A DNA stretch of 64,000 nucleotides from Parasediminibacterium sp051861445 (GTDB lineage Bacteria; Bacteroidota; Bacteroidia; Chitinophagales; Chitinophagaceae). The notes below the pieces were generated by a model. It saw nothing but the letters and a program-made list of their open reading frames with translations, was not told the DNA's origin and ran no database searches. Positions 44,611-53,092 of this stretch are shown piece after piece. The translations under genes and the position numbers were made by a program. The stretch is taken from positions 87,611 through 151,610 of the forward strand of contig JBHYCS010000012.1 in assembly GCA_051861445.1 (NCBI GenBank), written 5' to 3'. Within the stretch, counting starts at the first letter, position 1. Every line of letters begins with the position of its first letter.

Positions 44611-46053
44611 ATGAAACGAATTTTTCCTGCTTTTGGCTTTGTAAGCATGTCTTTGTTAGTGGCAATAACTGCTTGTGCTAATAACAACGATACATTGTAT
44701 AAAACCCAACATCAAAAGCCAATGGCTGTTATTGCAGATGCTGATAATGCTGGCTTGAAATTACCAAGCGGTTTTGGGGCATTAAAAGTGGCAGATAATG
44801 TAGGAAGAGCAAGGCATATAACGGTAGCATCTAATGGTGTTGCTTATGTAAAAAGTGGTAGATTAATTGGTGGCAAAGGAATTTTTCAATTGAAAGATGC
44901 AGATGGTGATGGAAAAGCAGAAGTGGCAAAAACTTTTGGTAATTTTTCTGGAACAGGCATTATTATAAAAAATGGCTACTTGTATGCTTGTAGCGATGAA
45001 CAAGTTTTTCGTTATCAACTTGATGGAAATAGTGATGTAATTAATCCAGATCAACCAGAAATTGTAATTACAGGTTTAATTAGTCGTGGTCAACATGCCA
45101 ATAAAACCGTTGCTTTAGACGATGCTGGAAATATATATGTAAACATTGGGGCTTTCTCAAATTCTTGTCAAGAAAAAGATAGAAGCAACGGCTCTAAAGG
45201 AAAATTACCTTGCCCAATTTTAGATTCTGCCGGTGGCATTTGGAAGTTTAAAGCCGATAAACTAAATCAAACATATGCTGATGGTGTAAAATATGCAACA
45301 GGTTTAAGAAATGTTGTTGGTTTACGTTGGAATTCTCAAACCAATTCATTGTTTGTAATGCAACATGGTAGAGATCAATTGTATCAAAACTGGTCGCAAT
45401 TTTATGATAGTTTAGCAAGTGCTGAATTACCATCAGAATGTATGTATGAAGTAAAACAAGGTTCTAATTGTGGTTGGCCATATACGTATTACGATCATCT
45501 ACAACAAAAAATTATGGTAGCTCCAGAATATGGTGGTGATGGAAAATTATCGTATGAAGATTATATGAAACAAGTAATCAAAAATACACCTGTTACAGTT
45601 AGTTCATCTGTTAACAGTAAAGGACAAAATGTAAACCCAACTAATTTTGCTTTAATGGCAGATGATGGTAATAAGTTGAAAATGGATAAATGGTTTCAAA
45701 AACCTGCTGCTGCTTATCCCGGTCACATGGCTCCAAATGATATTTTATTTTATACAGGCAATCAATTTCCAGAAAAATATAAGAATGGTGCTTTTATCGC
45801 TTTTCATGGTAGTTGGAACAGATCTCCATTACCTCAAAAAGGATATTTTGTAGTATTTCAACCATTTAAAAATGGAAAACCAAGTGGAGATTGGGAAGTT
45901 TTTGCAGATGGTTTTTCAGGTAAAGATGTCGTTATTTCTACAAGAGGTGCAGAACACCGTCCATGTGGATTGGCACAAGGTGCAGATGGTTCTTTATATG
46001 TGAGCGATGATAGTAAAGGAACCATTTACAGAATTGTTTATTCAGGAAAATAA
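44611..46053 (+). CDS. PQQ-dependent sugar (sorbosone-type) dehydrogenase lipoprotein
   Basis: A 480-residue beta-propeller dehydrogenase of the glucose/sorbosone dehydrogenase family. The N-terminus is a lipoprotein signal (LLVAITAC, lipobox Cys22), so it should be membrane-anchored and periplasmic. Propeller segments include KLPSGFGALKVADNVGRARHI, GVKYATGLRNVVGLRWNSQTNSLFVMQHGRDQLYQNW, GSNCGWPYTYY, FIAFHGSWNRSPLPQKGYFVVF and GLAQGADGSLYVSDDSKGTIYRI. It would oxidise an aldose or related sugar and pass electrons to a cytochrome c; the next gene encodes one, 13 bp downstream. It sits between hisC and hisB and has no role in His synthesis that I know of. Confidence 0.88.
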   Translation: MKRIFPAFGFVSMSLLVAITACANNNDTLYKTQHQKPMAVIADADNAGLKLPSGFGALKVADNVGRARHITVASNGVAYVKSGRLIGGKGIFQLKDADGDGKAEVAKTFGNFSGTGIIIKNGYLYACSDEQVFRYQLDGNSDVINPDQPEIVITGLISRGQHANKTVALDDAGNIYVNIGAFSNSCQEKDRSNGSKGKLPCPILDSAGGIWKFKADKLNQTYADGVKYATGLRNVVGLRWNSQTNSLFVMQHGRDQLYQNWSQFYDSLASAELPSECMYEVKQGSNCGWPYTYYDHLQQKIMVAPEYGGDGKLSYEDYMKQVIKNTPVTVSSSVNSKGQNVNPTNFALMADDGNKLKMDKWFQKPAAAYPGHMAPNDILFYTGNQFPEKYKNGAFIAFHGSWNRSPLPQKGYFVVFQPFKNGKPSGDWEVFADGFSGKDVVISTRGAEHRPCGLAQGADGSLYVSDDSKGTIYRIVYSGK

Positions 46054-46066
46054 AAGCATTGCATGT

Positions 46067-46501
46067 ATGAAAAAGGTAGGTTTTGTTTTAATGATAACCA
46101 TCAGTTGCACATTACTATTTGCCCAAACACAAAAGCCTAAGCAAGTAGTAAAAAATAATATTGAATCCTCCATAGCTAATGGAAAATTAGTGTATCAAAA
46201 AGCTTGTTTAAGTTGTCATCAAGCAGATGGAGGTGGAGTTCCAAGATTAAATCCACCTATGTCTGAAAGCACCACAGTTTTGGGCGAACCAAAAAAGTTG
46301 ATACAAATTGTTTTAAAAGGAATGACGGATAGAGTACCTATTGATGGTGAATATTATAGCAACAGTATGGCTCCTCACAATTATTTAACCGATAAAGAAA
46401 TTGCTGATGTGCTAACCTATGTTAGAAATAGTTTTGGCAATAAAGCACCTGCAATTACAGCAAATGAGGTAAAATTAGTAAGAGGTGGTAAGAAAAAATA
46501 A
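46067..46501 (+). CDS. Periplasmic mono-heme cytochrome c
   Basis: A 144-residue exported cytochrome c. Start at ATG 46067, the beginning of the signal peptide MKKVGFVLMITISCTLLFAQ; an upstream in-frame non-ATG start would overlap the preceding gene and spoil it. One heme site, CLSCH (Cys47, Cys50, His51), lies in a KLVYQKACLSCHQADGGGVPRLNPP context, with NSMAPHNYLTDKEIADVLTYVRNSFGN supplying the likely axial Met. It is the probable electron acceptor of the PQQ-type dehydrogenase encoded 13 bp upstream. The dehydrogenase-cytochrome pair is a module inserted in the his operon. Confidence 0.92.
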   Translation: MKKVGFVLMITISCTLLFAQTQKPKQVVKNNIESSIANGKLVYQKACLSCHQADGGGVPRLNPPMSESTTVLGEPKKLIQIVLKGMTDRVPIDGEYYSNSMAPHNYLTDKEIADVLTYVRNSFGNKAPAITANEVKLVRGGKKK

Positions 46502-46547
46502 ACTATGAACAATTAGTTTTGCCACAAAAGCAACCAAAAATTTTTGA

Positions 46548-47678
46548 ATGAAACCAATACTTTTTATAGATAGAGATGGAGTTATTTTACAAGAACCTCC
46601 AACAGATTTTCAGATAGACAGCACCGATAAAACAAGCTTTGTACCGTTTGCCGTTTCTACTTTATCTAAAATTGCAAGTGATTTAGATTTTTATAAAGTA
46701 ATGGTTACTAATCAAGATGGGTTAGGCACAGATAGTTACCCTGAAAACGATTTTTATCCTTACCAAAACTTAATGTTAAGAACTTTAGAAGGCGAAGGTT
46801 TCGTTTTTGATGAAGTGCATGTAGACAAAACATTTGCCCATGAAAATAAACCCACTCGTAAGCCTGGAACAGATTTATTGCAGCATTTATTAAACAATCC
46901 TGACTTCGATTTGGCTAATTCTTTTGTAATCGGTGATCGATGGAGTGATATTCAATTGGCAAAAAACTTAGGTGCAAAAGCTATTTATTTAGAATCTCCC
47001 ATTCATCAACTAACAGATGAACAAGAAGTAGCTTTAAGACCAACAATTGCTTTGCAAACCAATAATTGGAAAGACATTTATGCGTTTTTAAAACTTACCA
47101 CTCGTATAATAAAACATGAACGCAACACCAACGAAACAAAAATTAGTGTAGAAATTAATTTAGATGGAAATGGTGTTGCTAATATTCATACAGGTTTAGG
47201 CTTTTTCGATCATATGTTAGATCAAATTGCACGTCATGGAAAAATAGATTTAACCATTGAAACAAAAGGCGATTTACATATAGATGAACACCACACTATA
47301 GAAGATACAGGCTTAGCTTTAGGTGAAGCTTTTGCAAAAGCATTAACCAATAAAGTAGGAATGGAACGTTATGGTTTTGCACTACCAATGGATGAAGCTG
47401 AAGCAAAAGTATTGATTGATTTTGGTGGAAGAAATTGGTTGGTTTGGGATGCTGAATTTAAAAGAGAAAAGATAGGAGAGATGCCAACAGAAATGTTTTT
47501 CCATTTCTTTAAATCTTTTAGTGATGCTGCAAAATGTAACATCAACATTATGTGTAAAGGCGATAACGAACACCATAAAATAGAAGCCATTTTTAAAGCA
47601 TTTGCAAAAGCCATTAAAATGGCTATTAAAAGAGATCCGTTTAGCAATTATTTACCAAGCACAAAAGGTGTGTTGTAA
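46548..47678 (+). CDS. hisB: Bifunctional histidinol-phosphatase/imidazoleglycerol-phosphate dehydratase
   Basis: Fused enzyme of 376 residues. N-terminal HAD phosphatase (about 1-165; ILFIDRDGVILQEP with nucleophile Asp, VMVTNQDGLGT, FVIGDRWSDIQLAKNLGAKAIYL). C-terminal IGP dehydratase (about 185-376; GLGFFDHMLDQIARHG, HIDEHHTIEDTGLALGEAF, HHKIEAIFKAFAKAIKMA) with the His-rich metal-binding motifs. It catalyses two steps of His biosynthesis. It lies 46 bp after the cytochrome gene. hisH, hisA, hisF and hisI do not follow: the next gene is an unrelated outer-membrane protein with its own promoter. Confidence 0.96.
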   Translation: MKPILFIDRDGVILQEPPTDFQIDSTDKTSFVPFAVSTLSKIASDLDFYKVMVTNQDGLGTDSYPENDFYPYQNLMLRTLEGEGFVFDEVHVDKTFAHENKPTRKPGTDLLQHLLNNPDFDLANSFVIGDRWSDIQLAKNLGAKAIYLESPIHQLTDEQEVALRPTIALQTNNWKDIYAFLKLTTRIIKHERNTNETKISVEINLDGNGVANIHTGLGFFDHMLDQIARHGKIDLTIETKGDLHIDEHHTIEDTGLALGEAFAKALTNKVGMERYGFALPMDEAEAKVLIDFGGRNWLVWDAEFKREKIGEMPTEMFFHFFKSFSDAAKCNINIMCKGDNEHHKIEAIFKAFAKAIKMAIKRDPFSNYLPSTKGVL

Positions 47679-47720
47679 GTTATACTTGGTTTTTATTTAT
47701 TGCCAAAAGTTGTAGACGAA

Positions 47721-47750
47721 TTGTGGAAGCATTAAGTAGATTTACTTTTG
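47721..47750 (+). promoter_or_regulatory. Canonical Bacteroidota promoter downstream of hisB
   Basis: TTG (47721-47723), exactly 19 bases, TACTTTTG (47743-47750), followed 16 bases later by the ATG of the outer-membrane protein gene. This matches the TTTG-N19-TAnnTTTG consensus well and ends the his operon as a unit. Confidence 0.72.
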
Positions 47751-47766
47751 CAGCAAACTCTTTTCG

Positions 47767-48774
47767 ATGAAACGATTGCTATTTATTTGCCTAAACTTTT
47801 TTTCGATAATTACATTTGGTCAAGATACCACAAAGCCTGCACCTAGTTTTAGTTTTGAAGATGTAGATAATACACCTGTAAAAGTGTATTGTAACCAAAA
47901 AATTCTTAATCAAACACCCAACCGTTTTATAAGTATTGGCTACGAATTTCAAGCAGCTAGTACTTTAAAAAACAGTTCAAATACTGCAAATAATGGTCAA
48001 ACATTTCAATCGATGCAAGGGCTTCGGTTAAATGTAAATACACCAATCGTTTCTACCAACCAATTAATTGTAAGTATAGGTGCACAATATGCAAGAACAA
48101 GTTTTGCAGGCAATAAAACAGTTAATTATCCATTGTATACAGATTTGGTAGCCAATGGTGTGCATACTTCAGGCATTAATACCACTATTTTTAAACCATT
48201 TAATCAGAAAAACTTTTTTATTTTTCAAGCAAGTGCAGATGCAAATTGGCTTTCATCTTCCCTAAAACAAATCAATTTTAAAGCCACCACATTTAGTGCA
48301 ACAGCTATTTATGGATGGAAAAAAAGCGATAACGAAATGTTAGGTATTGGTGTTGCAAGAACGTATAGATTAGGGCGTTTAATTCATGTGCCTGTATTGC
48401 TTTACAACAAAACTTATAACGATAAATGGGGCGTTGAAGCTACTTTTCCTGCAAAAGCACATGTTAGAAGAAATATAAACGCAAAGTCTTTATTACAATT
48501 TGGTTATGAATTAGAAGGCAATCAATATGCTTTGTATACTAATAATATCAATGCTAAAGAAGCGTATTTGCAAAGAGGTGAAATAAAACCAAGATTTATT
48601 TATGAAAGAAGTTTATTTGGTTTTTGGTGGCTAAGTGTTCAAACAGGATTAAGAATTAATGGTAGAATGAATGTGGTAGATCGATACAATGGTAAAGAAA
48701 CCAATCAAATTATTACCAATACACTCACTAATCCTTTCTATTTCAATATAAGTATCAATTTGGTGAGTTTATAA
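47767..48774 (+). CDS. Outer-membrane protein (DUF6268-like)
   Basis: A 335-residue exported protein with a signal peptide (1-19, cleavage near ITFGQ). The mature part is rich in alternating aromatic strands (RFISIGYEFQAAS, QSMQGLRLNVNTPIV, LIVSIGAQYARTSF, GWKKSDNEMLGIGVARTYRLGRLIHVPVLLYN, SLFGFWWLSVQTGLRINGRM, FYFNISINLVSL), predicting a beta barrel of about 12 strands. The pattern recalls the DUF6268 family of Bacteroidota; I am not certain. It has its own canonical promoter and a strong terminator, so it is a monocistronic unit. Confidence 0.7.
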   Translation: MKRLLFICLNFFSIITFGQDTTKPAPSFSFEDVDNTPVKVYCNQKILNQTPNRFISIGYEFQAASTLKNSSNTANNGQTFQSMQGLRLNVNTPIVSTNQLIVSIGAQYARTSFAGNKTVNYPLYTDLVANGVHTSGINTTIFKPFNQKNFFIFQASADANWLSSSLKQINFKATTFSATAIYGWKKSDNEMLGIGVARTYRLGRLIHVPVLLYNKTYNDKWGVEATFPAKAHVRRNINAKSLLQFGYELEGNQYALYTNNINAKEAYLQRGEIKPRFIYERSLFGFWWLSVQTGLRINGRMNVVDRYNGKETNQIITNTLTNPFYFNISINLVSL

Positions 48775-48776
48775 AA

Positions 48777-48811
48777 TAAAAAAGGGCCGATTTTAAATCG
48801 GCCCTTTTTTA
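48777..48811 (+). terminator. Bidirectional terminator between convergent genes
   Basis: AAAAAAGGGCCGATTT / AAATCGGCCCTTTTTT near-perfect palindrome with A- and T-tracts on both sides, between the outer-membrane protein (stop 48774) and the DUF2147 gene (stop 48809). Confidence 0.93.
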
Positions 48812-49264
48812 TTTTACTTTTTGTCGCTTCCAAGTATCAGTTCTTCCAAAAGCAGATATTCCTACATAGCCCCTCACCTCTACTGTGTTTTCATCTATCA
48901 TTTTGATAATACAGCTATAGTCTTCTCCACTTTTTGGGTCGTAAATTTTACCATTCTCCCATAATTTACTTTTAATAAATTCAAAATCTCTCAGGTTAAT
49001 TAAACCAATTAATGGTCTGTTTCTTAAATTGGCATCTTCGTTCTTTTTGTCAACTTTTGGTTGTCCTGTTGCAGGATCTTTTGGTTCGGCAAGCCAAACT
49101 ATTTTGCCATAATATTTACTCGATTGTTTATAAATCTCTACAACTGCTTTACCATCACCTGTTTTCCAAAAACCAACAATGGCATCAGCGTTGTCAATAT
49201 TGTAAAAAGAAAAAAGAAAAACACTACAAATGATACTAAAAAATAAGGCAAACTTCTTGTTCAT
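48809..49264 (-). CDS. DUF2147 domain exported protein
   Basis: A 151-residue protein with a signal peptide (about 1-27). The mature domain begins IVGFWKTGDGKAVVEIYKQSSKYYGKIVWLAEP and ends GYVGISAFGRTDTWKRQ, the hallmark pattern of DUF2147, a small secreted beta-barrel domain common in Bacteroidota. Function unknown. It converges with the outer-membrane protein gene and is divergent from the trp leader, with about 150 bp between its start and the trp promoter box. Confidence 0.88.
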   Translation of the reverse strand: MNKKFALFFSIICSVFLFSFYNIDNADAIVGFWKTGDGKAVVEIYKQSSKYYGKIVWLAEPKDPATGQPKVDKKNEDANLRNRPLIGLINLRDFEFIKSKLWENGKIYDPKSGEDYSCIIKMIDENTVEVRGYVGISAFGRTDTWKRQKVK

Positions 49265-49417
49265 AATTTATTTTATTTGGTCAATACAATCATTACGAAA
49301 AGCAATTTATACAAAATAAAATTGACAAGATTTGTTTAAAAACTAAAAGCTATATACTAAACCAATTTTTGCTTTTTATGCCTTTTTTCTATGTTAACTC
49401 TTATAATTTTAATTTTT

Positions 49418-49449
49418 TTTGGCATTCAGCAATTCACACTGCATATTTG
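49418..49449 (+). promoter_or_regulatory. trp operon promoter
   Basis: TTTG (49418-49421), 20-base spacer, CATATTTG (49442-49449): one mismatch to the TAnnTTTG box. The leader-peptide ATG follows ten bases after the box. Confidence 0.55.
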
Positions 49450-49459
49450 CACTCAGAAA

Positions 49460-49522
49460 ATGAAGACAATCAATTCAAATATGCAATGGTGGTGGCACAC
49501 AATCCTTTCAGGGGTTTTGTAA
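49460..49522 (+). CDS. trpL: trp operon leader peptide
   Basis: A 20-codon ORF starting M-K-T-I-N-S-N-M-Q-W-W-W-H and ending at TAA 49520-49522, with three consecutive TGG codons at 49487-49495. Trp is the rarest residue, so a WWW run in a tiny ORF 88 bp before trpE and directly upstream of a terminator is strong evidence for ribosome-mediated attenuation. Confidence 0.9.
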   Translation: MKTINSNMQWWWHTILSGVL

Positions 49523-49593
49523 TGTCATGCTCATTACTTGTTTGAAAAAATATATTTCAAATTAGAACCCCAACAGAAATGTTGGGGTTTTTT
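49502..49593 (+). promoter_or_regulatory. trp attenuator with competing hairpins
   Basis: Protector: AATCC (49502-49506, near the WWW codons) can pair with GGGTT (49512-49516), and GTAATG (49519-49524) with CATTAC (49532-49537). Antiterminator: GGGGTT (49511-49516) pairs with AACCCC (49566-49571). Terminator: AACCCCAAC (49566-49574) pairs with GTTGGGGTT (49581-49589), then T residues. Ribosome stalling at Trp codons would free GGGGTT to block the terminator. Confidence 0.82.
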
Positions 49594-49610
49594 ATTCATG
49601 TTAAGCAATT

Positions 49611-51029
49611 ATGAAAAAAATAAAAATCGAAACCAAAGTAAAAAAAATGCTTGCCGATGTGTATACACCTGTTGGCATTTATTTAAGAGTGAGAGATAAG
49701 TTTAGAGATACTATTTTACTAGAAAGTACAGATAACCATGTTGCTGAAAATAGCTACAGCTTTATAGGTATTAATGCTATTGCAGGTATAGAAATTACCA
49801 ATACCAAAAGCATTGAATTTAAACTGCCCAATCAACAACCAGAAAAAAAATCAATCGTAAATAGCAATGATGTTCCCAATATTATTTGGGAATTTATGAA
49901 CAGTTTCGAAGCAAATGAATCAAATGAAAAAGCTGCTGCATTTGCTCAAGGTTTGTACGGATACACTACTTATGATGCAGTACAATTTTTCGATGCTGTA
50001 AAATTTACGCCATCTACAGAAACAAATGGCAATGAAATACCCTTAATGCGTTATCGTTTATACCAATATGTAATTGCCATTAATCACTTTAAAGATGAAT
50101 TGTTTTTGTGCGAAAATTGTATTCATGGTTTAGAGAGTGATGTGCAAGTTGTAGAAAGCCTCATTAAAAGCAAAGATGTACCTACGTATCCATTTTTTAT
50201 AAAAGGCGAAGAATCTTCAAACATTAACGACGAAGCGTATGTAGAAATGGTGAAAAAGGGAATTCAAAGTTGTTATCGTGGGGATGTTTTTCAAATTGTG
50301 TTGAGTCGTAGATTTCAACAAAGTTTTGCAGGCGACGAATTAAATGTTTACAGGGCTTTACGCAATATTAATCCTTCTCCATACTTATTCTTTTTCGATT
50401 ATGGCGATTATAAATTGTTGGGTTCTTCACCTGAAAGTCAATTGGTAATTGCCAATGGTACAGCAACAGTGCATCCAATAGCAGGTACATTCAAGCGTAC
50501 TGGCAACGATGCAATTGATCAAGCGGCAGCAGAAAGTTTATTGCAAGATCCTAAAGAAAATGCCGAACATGTAATGTTGGTAGATTTGGCTCGTAACGAT
50601 TTAAGTCGTGTTTGTGACGATGTTCGAGTAAGTCAGTATCGTCAAGTTCATTATTATAGCCATGTAATACATTTAGTTAGTGAAGTAAATGCAACCGTAA
50701 AAGCAGGTAGCAATCCCTTTCATTTATTGGCCAAAACATTTCCTGCTGGCACTTTAAGCGGAGCTCCTAAAATTAAAGCCATGCATTTAATAGATGCTTA
50801 CGAAACCACAAAACGCAGTTATTATGGTGGAGCCATCGGTTTTGTTGGCTTCAATGGCAATTGCAATCATGCCATTATGATTCGTACATTTTTAAGCAAA
50901 AACAATACATTATTTTATCAAGCAGGAGCAGGTGTTGTTGCAGCGTCTAATCCTGAAAGCGAATTACAAGAAGTAAACAATAAACTCAATGCTCTAAAAA
51001 AAGCGATACAGTTTGCTGTAGAATTATGA
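49611..51029 (+). CDS. trpE: Anthranilate synthase component I
   Basis: Makes anthranilate from chorismate with ammonia from TrpG. 472 residues. The N-terminal LLES motif (DTILLESTDNHVAENSYSFIG) is the Trp-binding site, so the enzyme should be feedback-inhibited. Chorismate-binding motifs: CYRGDVFQIVLSRRF, INPSPYLFFFDYGDYKLLGSSPE, HPIAGTFKRTGND, MLVDLARNDLSRV, FPAGTLSGAPKIKAM, and the final AGAGVVAASNPESEL. First gene after the trp attenuator. A passenger four-helix-bundle gene follows at 17 bp. Confidence 0.97.
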   Translation: MKKIKIETKVKKMLADVYTPVGIYLRVRDKFRDTILLESTDNHVAENSYSFIGINAIAGIEITNTKSIEFKLPNQQPEKKSIVNSNDVPNIIWEFMNSFEANESNEKAAAFAQGLYGYTTYDAVQFFDAVKFTPSTETNGNEIPLMRYRLYQYVIAINHFKDELFLCENCIHGLESDVQVVESLIKSKDVPTYPFFIKGEESSNINDEAYVEMVKKGIQSCYRGDVFQIVLSRRFQQSFAGDELNVYRALRNINPSPYLFFFDYGDYKLLGSSPESQLVIANGTATVHPIAGTFKRTGNDAIDQAAAESLLQDPKENAEHVMLVDLARNDLSRVCDDVRVSQYRQVHYYSHVIHLVSEVNATVKAGSNPFHLLAKTFPAGTLSGAPKIKAMHLIDAYETTKRSYYGGAIGFVGFNGNCNHAIMIRTFLSKNNTLFYQAGAGVVAASNPESELQEVNNKLNALKKAIQFAVEL

Positions 51030-51046
51030 TTTATAAATACTGATTT

Positions 51047-51415
51047 ATGAGTGAAAAGAAAAACATTGTAAAGGATAAGAGTTTCTCATTTGCAATTCGT
51101 ATTGTAAATCTACATAATCATTTATGCACCCATAAAAAGGAGTTTGTTTTAAGTAAACAACTATTGAGAAGCGGTACTTCGATAGGTGCTTTGGTAAGAG
51201 AATCTCAAAATGCAGAAAGCACTGCTGACTTTATTCATAAATTATCTATATCTCAAAAAGAGTGCGATGAAACGCTTTACTGGCTTGAATTATTAAAAGA
51301 AACAAATTACTTGACCGAACAAGAATTTTCAAGTATTTATTCACAAGCAAATGAACTTTTAAAAATCATAAGAAGTTCGATTATTACTACAAAAAACAAA
51401 CGAACAGAACTTTAA
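51047..51415 (+). CDS. Four-helix bundle protein (23S rRNA intervening-sequence type)
   Basis: A 122-residue, mainly helical protein of the four-helix bundle family often encoded in 23S rRNA intervening sequences and scattered singly in bacterial genomes. Conserved stretches: SFSFAIRIVNLHNHL, SKQLLRSGTSIGALVRESQNAESTADFIHKLSISQKECDETLYWLELL, and the C-terminal ELLKIIRSSI. Molecular function unknown. It lies between trpE (17 bp) and trpG (27 bp), which encode the two partners of one enzyme and are normally adjacent. Flanking DNA has the repeated word ATTTATAA on both sides. It looks like a recent passenger rather than a Trp gene. Confidence 0.9.
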   Translation: MSEKKNIVKDKSFSFAIRIVNLHNHLCTHKKEFVLSKQLLRSGTSIGALVRESQNAESTADFIHKLSISQKECDETLYWLELLKETNYLTEQEFSSIYSQANELLKIIRSSIITTKNKRTEL

Positions 51416-51442
51416 TTCATAACCCATAATTTATAATTTATA

Positions 51443-52027
51443 ATGTCCATTTTAGTTTTCGATAATTACGATTCATTTACATACAACCTTGTTCATTTGG
51501 TAGAAAAAATCACCCATCAAAAAGTGGATGTTTTTCGCAACGATGAAATTGCACTCGAAAAAGTAAACGAATACGATAAAATTATTCTTTCTCCTGGTCC
51601 AGGAATTCCAGAAGAAGCCGGATTGTTATTGCCATTGATAAAACAATATGCAGCTACAAAATCTATTTTAGGTGTTTGTTTAGGTCATCAAGCAATTGGG
51701 CAAGCTTTTGGTGGAACATTAACCAATTTATCAACCGTATATCATGGTGTAGCTACGCCAATTCAAATCAAAAGAAATCCAACAACTGTAAGTAGACAAA
51801 TTTTTAACGATTTAGGCAACGAAATCATTGTTGGTCGCTATCATAGTTGGGTGGTAAATAACGACAATTTTCCAACCGAATTAGAAGTTACAGCCACAGA
51901 TGAAAACAATTTTGTAATGGCATTGCAACATAAAACCTACGATGTGCAAGGTGTACAATTTCATCCAGAAAGTGTATTAACACCAGATGGAGAAAAATTA
52001 ATGCGTAATTGGTTACAAGTATTTTAA
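51443..52027 (+). CDS. trpG: Anthranilate synthase component II (glutamine amidotransferase)
   Basis: A 194-residue class I glutamine amidotransferase that feeds ammonia to TrpE. It starts SILVFDNYDSFTYNLVHLVE, has the oxyanion segment ILSPGPGIPEEAG, the nucleophile in GVCLGHQAIGQAFGG (Cys), and the His-Glu pair in GVQFHPESVLTPDG. The length is standard and it has no fusion to TrpD. It could also serve para-aminobenzoate synthase, as amphibolic TrpG/PabA do in some bacteria, but nothing here decides that. Confidence 0.96.
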   Translation: MSILVFDNYDSFTYNLVHLVEKITHQKVDVFRNDEIALEKVNEYDKIILSPGPGIPEEAGLLLPLIKQYAATKSILGVCLGHQAIGQAFGGTLTNLSTVYHGVATPIQIKRNPTTVSRQIFNDLGNEIIVGRYHSWVVNNDNFPTELEVTATDENNFVMALQHKTYDVQGVQFHPESVLTPDGEKLMRNWLQVF

Positions 52028-52063
52028 ATTCTGTTCATCTTTTTACATTCAAGTTTATTTATT

Positions 52064-53056
52064 ATGAAAAAAATACTTCAATATTTATTCGAACATAAAA
52101 CCCTTTCTTATCAGCAAGCAAAAGAAGTACTGCTAAATATTGGGAAAAATGTTTACAACGAACATGAAATTACCAGTTTCATGACGGTTTATTTAATGCG
52201 TAGCATAACTATAGAAGAGTTACAAGGTTTTAGAGATGCTTTATTAGAGTTGTGTGTATCGGTAGATTTATCGGCACATGAAATTATCGATATTGTAGGC
52301 ACAGGTGGTGATGGAAAAAATACATTTAATATATCAACACTCAGTTGTTTTATTGTTGCAGGTGCAGGACAAAAGGTAGCCAAACATGGTAATTATGGAG
52401 CTTCTTCAATTAGTGGAGCTAGTAACGTAATGGAGCAATTAGGCTATAAACACAAGAATAATATAGAACAGTTACAGGCTGAAGTAGATGCCGCCAATAT
52501 TTGTTTTTTACATGCCCCTTTATTTCATCCAGCATTAAAAGCGGTTGCCAATATTCGAAAAAACTTAGGCGTTCGTACTTTCTTCAATATGCTTGGGCCA
52601 ATGGTAAATCCTGCCAAACCAAATTACCAACTTGTTGGTGTATATAATTTAGAAATGGCAAGAATTTATAATTATTTGCTTCAACAAACAGGGAAACCAT
52701 TTACCGTAATTCATAGTTTAGATGGTTACGATGAAATTTCACTTACCAACGATACAAAAGTAATTACACAAATTGGTGAAAGTATTCAAACACCAGTTCA
52801 ATTAGGTAAAAGAATGGTTGCAGCCCAAGATATTTATGGAGGAAGTTCTGTAGAAGAGGCTGCAAAAATATTTACTACTATTATAAAAGGAGAAGGAAGT
52901 TGGGCACAAAATGCAGTAGTACTAGCAAATGCTGCAATGGCATTGCAATGCACAGGTAAATATCAAAATTATAACGATGCATATGCTGCTGCTGTTGAAA
53001 GTTTAGAAAGCAAAGCTGCTTACCAATGTTTACAAAACCTAATTGCTATGCAATAA
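52064..53056 (+). CDS. trpD: Anthranilate phosphoribosyltransferase
   Basis: Transfers phosphoribose from PRPP to anthranilate. 330 residues. PRPP/anthranilate motifs: DIVGTGGDGKNTFNISTLSCFIVAGAGQKVAKHGNYGASSISGASNVMEQLG, FLHAPLFHPALKAVANIRKNLGVRTFFNMLGPMVNP and HSLDGYDEISLT. All are typical of TrpD. The gene is 36 bp after trpG and 36 bp before trpC, with no internal promoter evident. Confidence 0.97.
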   Translation: MKKILQYLFEHKTLSYQQAKEVLLNIGKNVYNEHEITSFMTVYLMRSITIEELQGFRDALLELCVSVDLSAHEIIDIVGTGGDGKNTFNISTLSCFIVAGAGQKVAKHGNYGASSISGASNVMEQLGYKHKNNIEQLQAEVDAANICFLHAPLFHPALKAVANIRKNLGVRTFFNMLGPMVNPAKPNYQLVGVYNLEMARIYNYLLQQTGKPFTVIHSLDGYDEISLTNDTKVITQIGESIQTPVQLGKRMVAAQDIYGGSSVEEAAKIFTTIIKGEGSWAQNAVVLANAAMALQCTGKYQNYNDAYAAAVESLESKAAYQCLQNLIAMQ

Positions 53057-53092
53057 AATTATCTCTTTTACATTTTTTAATTCGCATTTATC

